Below are positions 1-5,462 of a DNA stretch of 7,883 nt, in pieces. Source of the stretch: Phycisphaerales bacterium (GTDB lineage Bacteria > Planctomycetota > Phycisphaerae > Phycisphaerales > SM1A02); the NCBI GenBank assembly GCA_020427625.1, contig JAGQOI010000348.1, forward strand, positions 1 to 7,883, written 5' to 3'. Positions within the stretch are counted from its first letter, which is position 1. Every line of letters begins with the position of its first letter. The position numbers were made by a program, and so were the translations under genes. Under the pieces are notes generated by a model. The model saw only the letters and a program-made list of their open reading frames with translations, was not told the DNA's origin and ran no database searches.

Positions 1-1071
1 CGCCGGGGGCAGGTCCGTCGAATCGCCGTCGCAGCCGGCGATGATCTGCACCGACGGCCGGCAGGGATGGCGCGGATCGGCCGACACGACCACGGCCAGG
101 TCGCCCGACGTGAGGCGGACCACCGAGCCGACCGGAAACGCCGGCATCACGTAGAGCAGGGCGGCGAGGACCACCGGATCGAACCGCGGATCGCCGCCGT
201 CAGTGAGCATCTCCCGCAGCACACGCACGCGCGGAACCATCACGCCCCCCGGCCGATGGCGCCGATGGTCGAACTGGTCCGCGACCGCACAGACCCTCGA
301 ATAGACGTGGATGTCGTCGCCGGCGAGCGGGCCGCCGTGATCCCCGACGACGGGAAAGCCCGATCCGTCGAAACACTGATGGTGATGCAGGACGACGGAC
401 ACCGCGGAGGCGCTCACGCTGCCGGCGAGCATCTCGTAGCCGCGATGCACGTGCATCCGCCACTCGGGATCGCTCGCGTCCGCGACCTCGTCGACCCGCG
501 CCCGCACCGCCGGATCGAGCAGCAGCATGCCGACGTCGTGCATCGCGGCACCGAGCCCGAGACTCGTCACGTTGCGCGCATACTTCGACTCGAGTCGCTT
601 GCGCTGTGTCACGAAGTACGGCTCGAGGTGCAGGCCGAGCAGGACGGCGGTGACGCAGACCTGCGCGGCATGGCGTCCGTCCTCCTCGCGCCGTCCCGCG
701 ACTTCGCCGAGGAACCACGCGCCGCACGGATGATCGCGGATCGAGTTCACGAGCCCGCCGATGGCGGTCCGATAATCGTCGTAGTCCGCGTGCGCGTAGC
801 TGTCGGCGTGCGCGTGCGCGAACAGGTCCGCGAGCATGGCGGTGAGCATGGACTGCTGGCGCACGATCTTCGGACAGCAGAAGTCCTGGATGAGTTCGGT
901 ACCGGGATACTCGATCCAGACCTCGGGGATGTCGAGTTTGCGGAGGCGCGACACGGTCGTGTCATCCAGCTCGAAGCCCTGTCGCAGCAGCACGAGTCCG
1001 GTTCCGGGATTGCGAATCGGCAGCGCGAGCCGCATTCCGGGCTGGACCTGTTGGGCATGAACGCGCAGCAT
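1..1071 (-). CDS. HD-GYP domain signalling protein (partial, C-terminus cut by window edge)
   Basis: The minus frame from ATG at 1071 stays open to base 1, giving 357 residues and no stop, so the C-terminus lies outside. Residues 1-60 (VHAQQVQPGMRLALPI ... LRKLDIPEVWI) resemble the small N-terminal domain that often precedes HD-GYP domains. The HD-GYP core follows: H134, the H178-D179 pair in MHDVGM, H209, H230-H231 in HHQCFDGSGFP, and D265 in VADQFD. Residues 311-345 (FPVGSVVRL ... RPSVQII) match the usual post-catalytic tail. HD-GYP proteins typically hydrolyse cyclic di-GMP in the cytoplasm. Here the Lys of HDxGK is Met182, the Glu of HHE is Gln and GYP is GFP, so activity is uncertain. 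A GGGAG ribosome binding site lies 7 bases upstream of the ATG. The frame runs back to a TAG near 1275 without a better start. The gene is divergent from the amidase gene. Confidence 0.9.
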   Translation of the reverse strand, partial: MLRVHAQQVQPGMRLALPIRNPGTGLVLLRQGFELDDTTVSRLRKLDIPEVWIEYPGTELIQDFCCPKIVRQQSMLTAMLADLFAHAHADSYAHADYDDYRTAIGGLVNSIRDHPCGAWFLGEVAGRREEDGRHAAQVCVTAVLLGLHLEPYFVTQRKRLESKYARNVTSLGLGAAMHDVGMLLLDPAVRARVDEVADASDPEWRMHVHRGYEMLAGSVSASAVSVVLHHHQCFDGSGFPVVGDHGGPLAGDDIHVYSRVCAVADQFDHRRHRPGGVMVPRVRVLREMLTDGGDPRFDPVVLAALLYVMPAFPVGSVVRLTSGDLAVVVSADPRHPCRPSVQIIAGCDGDSTDLPPA

Positions 1072-1339
1072 GACGGGACTCCCGAGGGGTCGGTCTCCGT
1101 CGATGTATCGGCGAGACCGGTCGCCGTCTTTGCGGGCTCCGCGGGCAAGCCCGCGAATGCGGCGTCCGTTCGGTCGCTCGATCCATATCGGGACGTTGGG
1201 GGATCCCGGCGCGCACGAATCCGGACGCAAATCCTCGCATACTGGAGCGACGCGGCGAGGGCTGACGATATCCTACCGTGGTGGATCGAGGCGCCCGTCC
1301 CCCGCCACCCCCGCGCGGCGCCGCTCTGGTGTGGACTTC
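1072..1339. promoter_or_regulatory. Divergent intergenic region between HD-GYP and amidase genes
   Basis: These 268 bases separate two divergent genes and must carry the promoter of each. The stretch around 1165-1275 is visibly more A/T-rich than the genes, as expected for a promoter region. I found only poor -10-like hexamers (CATACT near 1238 and TATCCT near 1269 on the plus strand) and no matching -35 box at good spacing, so no promoter is called. It also holds an 8-base inverted repeat (CTCGATCC at 1177-1184, GGATCGAG at 1283-1290) and the hairpin listed separately. No convincing small gene is present. Confidence 0.5.
1132..1155 (-). repeat. Hairpin in the 5' leader of the HD-GYP gene
   Basis: CGCGGGC at 1140-1146 and GCCCGCG at 1149-1155 form a perfect inverted repeat with only AA between them, in practice a 6-bp all-GC stem with a 4-base loop. 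A second arm, GCGGGCT at 1132-1138, can instead pair with AGCCCGC at 1148-1154. Two mutually exclusive stems are therefore possible. The element lies about 60-85 bases upstream of the HD-GYP ATG, probably in its untranslated leader. There is no T tract, so it is not a classical terminator. Chance pairing is possible in DNA this G+C-rich. Confidence 0.4.
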
Positions 1340-2092
1340 ATGAGCGATCACGACACAACTCCCGAGCCGCCGGAGGTCGTCACGACCCCTTCCCGGCGCC
1401 TGTTCCTTGTCGCCGGCCTCGGCCTGCTCGCCGGCTGCGCGACGCAGCGGACCGCGGGTCCGCTGCCCGATCCGGTGTGGCCGACCAGCGCGCCGCCGAC
1501 GCGCACCGCATCGACCGGACCGGCCTCCCCGATCCCGACGCCGAGCGCGCCGCCGGTCGTCGCGCCGGGTCCGGCGCCGATGTCGGGCGTCATCGCGCGG
1601 GCGCAGTGGACGACCGCCGCGCCGGTCCCGCAACTCATGAACCGCATGGTTCCCGTGCGCTACATCACCGTGCATCACGACGGGATGTCGGCGTTCACGA
1701 GCACCTCGGCGCTCGCGACGGCCCAGCGTCTCGAGTCGATCCGACTCTCGCACCGCGGCCGCGACTGGGGCGACATCGGATACCACTTCGCGGTCGATCC
1801 CGCCGGTCGCGTCTGGGAAGGCCGCGCGCTCGGCTGGCAGGGCGCGCACGTCAAGGACCACAACGAAGGCAACATCGGGATCGTGATGCTCGGAAACTTC
1901 GAGGAGCAGCGCCCGACCGCGGCCCAGATCTCGGGGCTCAACCAGCACCTCGCGCGACTCATGCCGCTCTACGGCGTCCCGACCCAGCGCGTCCGCACGC
2001 ATCGCGAGTGGGAATCCGCCCACACCCTGTGTCCGGGACGACACCTGCAGTCGTACATGGTCACGGCTCGCTCGAACCGCTCGATCGCCTGA
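1340..2092 (+). CDS. Tat-exported lipoprotein N-acetylmuramoyl-L-alanine amidase (Amidase_2/PGRP fold)
   Basis: The 250-residue product should cleave the amide bond between N-acetylmuramic acid and the stem peptide of peptidoglycan. The N-terminus has a twin-arginine motif (SRRLFL, residues 18-23), a short hydrophobic stretch and a lipobox LAGC with Cys33, so it is probably exported folded and lipid-anchored. Residues 38-82 form a Pro/Thr/Ser/Ala-rich linker. The amidase domain covers about 83-240. The expected zinc ligands are visible: H112 in ITVHHDG, H221 in RTHREW and C231 in CPG, with Y148 in DIGYHF as the conserved tyrosine. The segment GRDWGDIGYHF ... GRVWEGR ... GNIGIVMLGNF is typical of Amidase_2. 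The ATG at 1340 is chosen because it gives a complete signal sequence; an in-frame GTG at 1331 is an alternative. No strong ribosome binding site is seen. The gene converges on the membrane-protein gene. Cell-wall remodelling or muropeptide recycling is likely. Confidence 0.92.
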   Translation: MSDHDTTPEPPEVVTTPSRRLFLVAGLGLLAGCATQRTAGPLPDPVWPTSAPPTRTASTGPASPIPTPSAPPVVAPGPAPMSGVIARAQWTTAAPVPQLMNRMVPVRYITVHHDGMSAFTSTSALATAQRLESIRLSHRGRDWGDIGYHFAVDPAGRVWEGRALGWQGAHVKDHNEGNIGIVMLGNFEEQRPTAAQISGLNQHLARLMPLYGVPTQRVRTHREWESAHTLCPGRHLQSYMVTARSNRSIA

Positions 2093-2096
2093 TCGA
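2081..2096 (+). terminator. Weak hairpin overlapping the amidase stop codon
   Basis: TCGATC at 2081-2086 pairs perfectly with GATCGA at 2091-2096 around a GCCT loop, covering the TGA at 2090-2092. A second possible stem (CGCGACG at 2132-2138, CGTCGCG at 2155-2161, 16-base loop) lies in the gap to the convergent gene. Neither has a following T tract. Their position between two convergent genes suits a terminator, but the structural support is weak. Confidence 0.2.
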
Positions 2097-2133
2097 ACGC
2101 CCGAAACGAACGCGCGAACGAATGAGCGAAACG
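2094..2133. repeat. CGAACG/CGAAACG short repeats between convergent genes
   Basis: The plus strand just after the amidase stop carries CGAACG three times (2094-2099, 2107-2112, 2115-2120) and CGAAACG twice (2102-2108, 2127-2133) within 40 bases. Spacing is irregular. It may be simple low-complexity intergenic sequence or a cluster of protein-binding sites; nothing in the sequence decides this. Confidence 0.3.
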
Positions 2134-2185
2134 CGACGTCGCCTGGCATCGCGCCGTCGCGCCACGTCGTGCGTGCGCGGCTCGC

Positions 2186-2554
2186 CTACGTTCCGCGCCC
2201 GTGCAGCAGCGCGAGCAGTCCGAGCACGACGAGTCCGATGAGCGTCCCCCACGGGAGGTACCAGAGGGTCGCGACGCACCAGGCCATGAGCATCGGCGAC
2301 GCCCACGGTCGGCGCAGCATGAACGCGACGGCGAGGATGATCCAGCCCGCGCCGACGACGACGTGCAGGGCCTTCACCGGCATCGAGCGCGGGTCGAGCC
2401 CGATCGCCGCGATGAGCCGCGACCACGGACCGAGCTGACCGGCGAACCGTCCCGAGGCGGGCGTGACGTAGTCGCCGACGATGATCGCCCGCCCGCCGTC
2501 GAACGCGAGCCAGGCGCCGATGAACAGGCCGAGCGCGATGATCGTCCATCGCAT
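2186..2554 (-). CDS. Small multi-pass membrane protein of unknown function
   Basis: The product is 122 residues, starting MRWTIIALGLFIGAWLAFDGG. Hydrophobic segments at about 2-18, 59-80, 86-100 and 103-117 suggest three or four membrane passes. Between the first and second lies a polar loop with GDYVTPASGRFAGQLGPWSRL. I do not recognise a named family. The start is ATG at 2554, preceded at 7 bases by GAGGGAG, a strong ribosome binding site that overlaps the TGA stop (2566-2568) of the upstream LON-domain gene. Only 11 bases separate the two genes, so they are probably co-transcribed and partly translationally linked. The gene ends with TAG at 2186-2188, facing the amidase gene. No function can be assigned beyond a likely location in the inner membrane. 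Confidence 0.78.
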   Translation of the reverse strand: MRWTIIALGLFIGAWLAFDGGRAIIVGDYVTPASGRFAGQLGPWSRLIAAIGLDPRSMPVKALHVVVGAGWIILAVAFMLRRPWASPMLMAWCVATLWYLPWGTLIGLVVLGLLALLHGRGT

Positions 2555-2565
2555 GGACGTCTCCC

Positions 2566-3273
2566 TCAGTTCCAGCTCAACCCCTTCGGCCACTCGCGGT
2601 GCGACTGTCCGTCGGCGCCGTCGATGATCCGCCGGAGGTGGTCGAGTTCGTCGCGGATGAGGCACGCGCGTCGATCGGGCGACGCCTCGGCGAGAAGTTC
2701 GTACTTCAGATCGTTGTCCTGGAACAGCGTGAAGCCGACGAGTTCGAGCAGGGCGTGCGTCGACACGTCGTCGCGATTGAACCACTTCACGACGCTGGGC
2801 ACGTAGCGCAGGCGTTGGAGGCAGGTCTTCGTGAGCAGGGTGCACAGGTCGGACCGGACGCCGGGCATCGGCACCGGTTCCTGGTCGACGGCCTCGAGCG
2901 GATGCACGCGGACGAGGTTGTAGAGGCGCTGCGCGTCGGCTTCGAGCAGATCGTCGATCCGCGCCCGGCAGATGCCCTGGACGAGGATGTTCGAGCGCCC
3001 GCCGCCGAGCGCCTCGTGCTCGATGATGCGCCCCACGCACACCGCGGGACGGATCGCCCGCAGTTCCTCGAACCCGCACTTCAGCAGGGCGATGTCGAAC
3101 GTCGCCATCGCGATGAGGCGCGTCCCCTGTTCGCCGAGGGCGTCCGCGACCATCTGGCGATACCGCGGCTCGAACACGTGCAGCGGCTGGATGGCGTGCG
3201 GCAGCACCACGGCGTTCGGCAGCGGAAACACCGGCATCGGCTTCGTGAAGTTCACGCGAATGACATCGCCCAT
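2566..3273 (-). CDS. Stand-alone LON N-terminal (substrate-binding) domain protein
   Basis: The 235-residue product begins with the hallmark of the LON domain: PVFPLPNAVVLPHAIQPLHVFEPRYRQMV (about residues 14-42). The usual internal elements follow: LIAMATF near 53-59, VGRIIEHEALGGGRSNILVQGICRARI at 80-106, and a helical second half to about 217. In Lon protease this domain recognises substrates, but here there is no AAA+ ATPase or Ser-Lys protease part, so it is not itself a protease. Free-standing members are widespread and mostly of unknown role. The ATG at 3273 fits the domain start. No ribosome binding site precedes it; instead TATGAT at 3287-3282 sits 8 bases upstream, which would suit a near-leaderless message. 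It is followed at 11 bases by the small membrane protein gene. The HDOD gene lies 78 bases upstream on the same strand. Confidence 0.88.
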   Translation of the reverse strand: MGDVIRVNFTKPMPVFPLPNAVVLPHAIQPLHVFEPRYRQMVADALGEQGTRLIAMATFDIALLKCGFEELRAIRPAVCVGRIIEHEALGGGRSNILVQGICRARIDDLLEADAQRLYNLVRVHPLEAVDQEPVPMPGVRSDLCTLLTKTCLQRLRYVPSVVKWFNRDDVSTHALLELVGFTLFQDNDLKYELLAEASPDRRACLIRDELDHLRRIIDGADGQSHREWPKGLSWN

Positions 3274-3281
3274 CGCAGGGA

Positions 3282-3287
3282 CATCAT
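3282..3287 (-). promoter_or_regulatory. Possible -10 element (TATGAT) of the LON-domain gene
   Basis: Read on the minus strand, TATGAT matches the -10 consensus at five of six bases in a region otherwise almost free of A/T-rich hexamers. It ends 8 bases before the ATG at 3273, which would place transcription initiation within a few bases of the start codon. No TTGACA-like -35 box is seen at 16-18 bases. The absence of a Shine-Dalgarno sequence for this gene is consistent with leaderless translation. This is a weak call. Confidence 0.25.
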
Positions 3288-3351
3288 AGCCCCCGGACGA
3301 CGAGGACGACGGGCCCGCTCGCGGCCGGCGGATCCGCGACCGCCCCGGGGA

Positions 3352-4239
3352 TCAGCCGCCGCCGAAGAGGTTCTCGACCTCTTCGATCGCCGCGGGAATC
3401 CGGCTTCGGATGGCCTCGACGTGCATCGCGCTCATGCCCAGTTCCTCGAGCACGGCGGGATCGATCGACGGGTCGAGCACGTCGGCCCGGAATCCCGAGT
3501 CGGCGGTGAGCCGGTCGGCCATGTACACGATCGCCGCCAGCGTGCGGTTCGCCCGCGGGAGCTCGAGCGGGTCGTGATGGTGCGAGGTCACGTAGGTGAA
3601 GGACTTGGGGAACTTCCACGCATCGCACAGAGCCGCGCCGAAGCGCTGGTGGTCGGCGCCGATGATCGTGCGCTCGAGTTCGAGCATGTCCCGGGTCGGC
3701 CGACCCTCCTCGTCGAACTCGATCGCGCCGAAGACCTCGACGAGCCCGTCGGGATGCGCCTGGAGTTCCACCATGATGCCGATGTCGTGAATGAGACCGG
3801 CGAGGAACGCCTCGTCCGGCAGGCCGAGCTTCAGTTCGTCGCAGACGAGTTTCGCGGCGGCGGCGGCGGCGATCGAGTGCTTCCACAGGTCGCGGGCCGC
3901 GAACTGCGGACAGAGCTCGCCGCCCTTGAACAGCTTCGACAGGCTCGCCGCGATCGCGATGTTCTTCACGGCGTTGAGGCCGAGCAGCACGATCGCACGG
4001 TTGATCGACCCGATCTGCCGGGGCAGGCCGTAGAAGGCCGAGTTCACGACCTTGAGCACGCGGCTGCAGAGGGCGGGGTCGTTCGAGATCACGTCGTGCA
4101 GATCCTGCGCCGTGCTCGACGCGTCCTCGACCAGGCTGATGATCTTCAGCGTGATCTCCGGCAGCGTCGCGATGTGACTGATGCCCTTGACGGCGGTTTC
4201 AACCAGCGCATTCTGCTCTTCGACGCTCAGCGTGCTCAT
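3352..4239 (-). CDS. HDOD domain signalling protein
   Basis: The 295-residue product matches the HDOD family, a divergent branch of the HD superfamily usually found in bacterial signalling. Visible family features are LPEITLKIISLVEDASSTAQDLHDVISNDPALCSRVLKVVNSAFYGLPRQIGSINRAIVLLGLNAVKNIAIA (about 26-97). After these come the HD-core remnants: H121 in LWKHS, H151-D152 in LIHDIG, D196-H197 in GADHQRFGA and HHH at 220-222. Many HDOD proteins have lost these residues; here most are kept, so metal binding is conceivable. No other output or receiver domain is present. A GAGGA ribosome binding site sits 7 bases before the ATG at 4239. The NeuC-like gene ends 107 bases upstream on the same strand, and the LON gene lies 78 bases downstream. 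Its target is unknown; related proteins act in regulation of motility, surface or stress functions. Confidence 0.9.
   Translation of the reverse strand: MSTLSVEEQNALVETAVKGISHIATLPEITLKIISLVEDASSTAQDLHDVISNDPALCSRVLKVVNSAFYGLPRQIGSINRAIVLLGLNAVKNIAIAASLSKLFKGGELCPQFAARDLWKHSIAAAAAAKLVCDELKLGLPDEAFLAGLIHDIGIMVELQAHPDGLVEVFGAIEFDEEGRPTRDMLELERTIIGADHQRFGAALCDAWKFPKSFTYVTSHHHDPLELPRANRTLAAIVYMADRLTADSGFRADVLDPSIDPAVLEELGMSAMHVEAIRSRIPAAIEEVENLFGGG
3854..3871. repeat. Six-unit GCG trinucleotide repeat inside the HDOD gene
   Basis: Six perfect GCG units (minus strand GCC/CGC) encode the alanine run in HSIAAAAAAKLV at about residues 121-132 of the HDOD protein. In-frame gain or loss of units would change the length of a predicted helix without a frameshift. 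It may be no more than codon bias acting on an alanine-rich helix. Confidence 0.5.
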
Positions 4240-4329
4240 GACGTGTCCTCGTGCTCGTTGGGAGAGTCCGCTCCGTCATCGACCGGCCGAACCGCGCACT
4301 TCACCCCCACTCGCCGGAAAGCCCGCGAC

Positions 4330-4345
4330 GTCGTCCCCCAACGAC
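4330..4345 (-). terminator. Weak hairpin just after the NeuC-like stop codon
   Basis: GTCGT (4330-4334) and ACGAC (4341-4345) form a 5-bp stem with a 6-base loop, beginning one base after the TGA at 4347-4349 on the minus strand. There is no T tract. It sits in the 107-base gap (4240-4346) between the sugar operon and the HDOD gene, which otherwise shows no clear promoter or gene. It could end or attenuate the operon transcript, but the support is thin. Confidence 0.2.
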
Positions 4346-4346
4346 C

Positions 4347-5462
4347 TCAGTACGCGTTGTGTTTTCGGACGTCGTGCACCCGCGGATCGAACGTCGCCAG
4401 AACCGACGCAACCCGACGACCGCTCGCGCCGTCGCCGTACGGATGCCCGACCGACCCGAGGCGCGGCGACCCGACGGCCGCGTCGATCGCCCGCGCCAGA
4501 CCCGCCTCGTCCTCGTCCGGCACGTCGACGACGTGTTCCGGGCGTTCGCGGCCGGCCTGGCGCGGGCCGACGTTCACCACCCGCACCGGCACCGCCGCCG
4601 CCTCGATCAGGCCCGCGCTGCTGTTGCCCACGAGCACCGAGGCGCGCCGCAGCAGCCCGATGAAGCGAGGCCGCGCGAGATGGGTGGCGCTCGGTCCGCT
4701 CCACTCGGTGATCGCCGCGACGATGCCGCTCCGACCGGGATCGTGGTTCGGATGCAGCGCCAGCACGCGCCCCCGCGCCGTCGCCGCCCGCAGTACGCGG
4801 GCCGCGACGTCATGCTCGATCGCGTCATCCCGACCGCAGGGATGGAGCAGGACGACGACTTCCGGACGTCCGAGCGCGTCGTACGCACCGTCATCGAGCG
4901 CCGGAATCGCGCCGAGTCCGTCCAGGGCGGGCGACCCGACGACGTGAACCCGGTCCTCGGGCTCCCCCATCGCGATGATCCGACGCGCGGACGCCGCCGT
5001 CGCCGGCAGGTGGATGTGGGCGAGCTTCGTGATCGCGTGGCGCATCGCCTCGTCGGCAACCCCTTCGGCCCGGTCGCCGCCGTGCACATGGGCGACGCGC
5101 ACGCCGCCGATCGAACCCGCCGCCGCCGCCGCGAACGCCTCGATCCGGTCCCCGAGCACGAGCACGACGTCGGGCGCGAGACGGCGCAGCGCGTCGGCCA
5201 GGCCGAGCAGCCCGCGGCCGGTCGCCGCCGCATCGCCGAGCCGCGTGCGATCGTCGACGTCGTGCATCGGCACGATCGCCTCGACGGGGAACGCACCCGC
5301 GACCTCCTCGATCGTCCGGTCGGGCGCGAGCAGGTGCGTGCCGGTCACGATGGTGCGGAGCCCGAGGTCGGGATGCTCGGCGATCGCGGACATGATCGTC
5401 CGCAGCAATCCGAACTCGGCGCGGCTGCCGGTGACGACCGCGATCGTTCGCGCCGACCTCAC
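4347..5462 (-). CDS. neuC: Hydrolysing UDP-N-acetylglucosamine 2-epimerase family (NeuC/LegG-like)
   Basis: The 371-residue product has the full length and motifs of the hydrolysing UDP-GlcNAc 2-epimerases, which convert a UDP-GlcNAc-type sugar to a ManNAc-type sugar plus UDP. These are the first committed step toward sialic or legionaminic acid. Visible motifs are TGSRAEFGLL (11-20), LGDRIEA (103-109), AHVHGGDRAEGVADEAMRHAITKLAHIHL (124-152), VVGSPALD (174-181), LHPNHD (236-241), GNSSAGLIEA (279-288) and VNVGPRQAGR (296-305). The GT-B-like two-domain fold is expected. The start is a GTG at 5462 whose GTGA overlaps the TGA of the NeuB-like gene by four bases; a GGAG lies further upstream. Substrate choice between UDP-GlcNAc and UDP-2,4-diacetamido-trideoxyhexose (the LegG reaction) cannot be read from sequence here. 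This is the last gene of the visible operon. Confidence 0.92.
   Translation of the reverse strand: MRSARTIAVVTGSRAEFGLLRTIMSAIAEHPDLGLRTIVTGTHLLAPDRTIEEVAGAFPVEAIVPMHDVDDRTRLGDAAATGRGLLGLADALRRLAPDVVLVLGDRIEAFAAAAAGSIGGVRVAHVHGGDRAEGVADEAMRHAITKLAHIHLPATAASARRIIAMGEPEDRVHVVGSPALDGLGAIPALDDGAYDALGRPEVVVLLHPCGRDDAIEHDVAARVLRAATARGRVLALHPNHDPGRSGIVAAITEWSGPSATHLARPRFIGLLRRASVLVGNSSAGLIEAAAVPVRVVNVGPRQAGRERPEHVVDVPDEDEAGLARAIDAAVGSPRLGSVGHPYGDGASGRRVASVLATFDPRVHDVRKHNAY

Noticed and set aside
1072..1272. Upstream in-frame extension of the HD-GYP gene (no stop until about 1275)
   Set aside because: The only early start is a TTG near 1230, the added residues fit no domain, and the ATG at 1071 has a well-placed GGGAG and matches the usual domain start.
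1291..1320. Possible G-quadruplex on the minus strand upstream of the amidase
   Set aside because: Only three G-runs of three or more are present, so a standard four-run quadruplex cannot form.
2122..2185. Possible small gene starting ATGAGCGAAACGCG after the amidase
   Set aside because: The peptide is almost entirely Arg/Ser/Ala, has no ribosome binding site and runs into the antisense of the membrane-protein gene.
67..2241. A plus-strand open frame of over 700 codons across the HD-GYP and amidase genes
   Set aside because: It is antisense to the HD-GYP gene and out of frame with the amidase, is rich in Arg/Ala/His with no domain, and results from few stop codons in very G+C-rich DNA.
3328..3350. 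Palindromes GCGGATCCGC and CCCCGGGG between the HDOD and LON genes
   Set aside because: They are short, have no loop or T tract, and are expected by chance at this base composition.
2599..4947. A plus-strand open frame of nearly 800 codons opposite the LON, HDOD and neuC genes
   Set aside because: The translated sequence is low-complexity Arg/Asp/His-rich with no family signature, and it crosses several real genes and gaps. It is a shadow frame.
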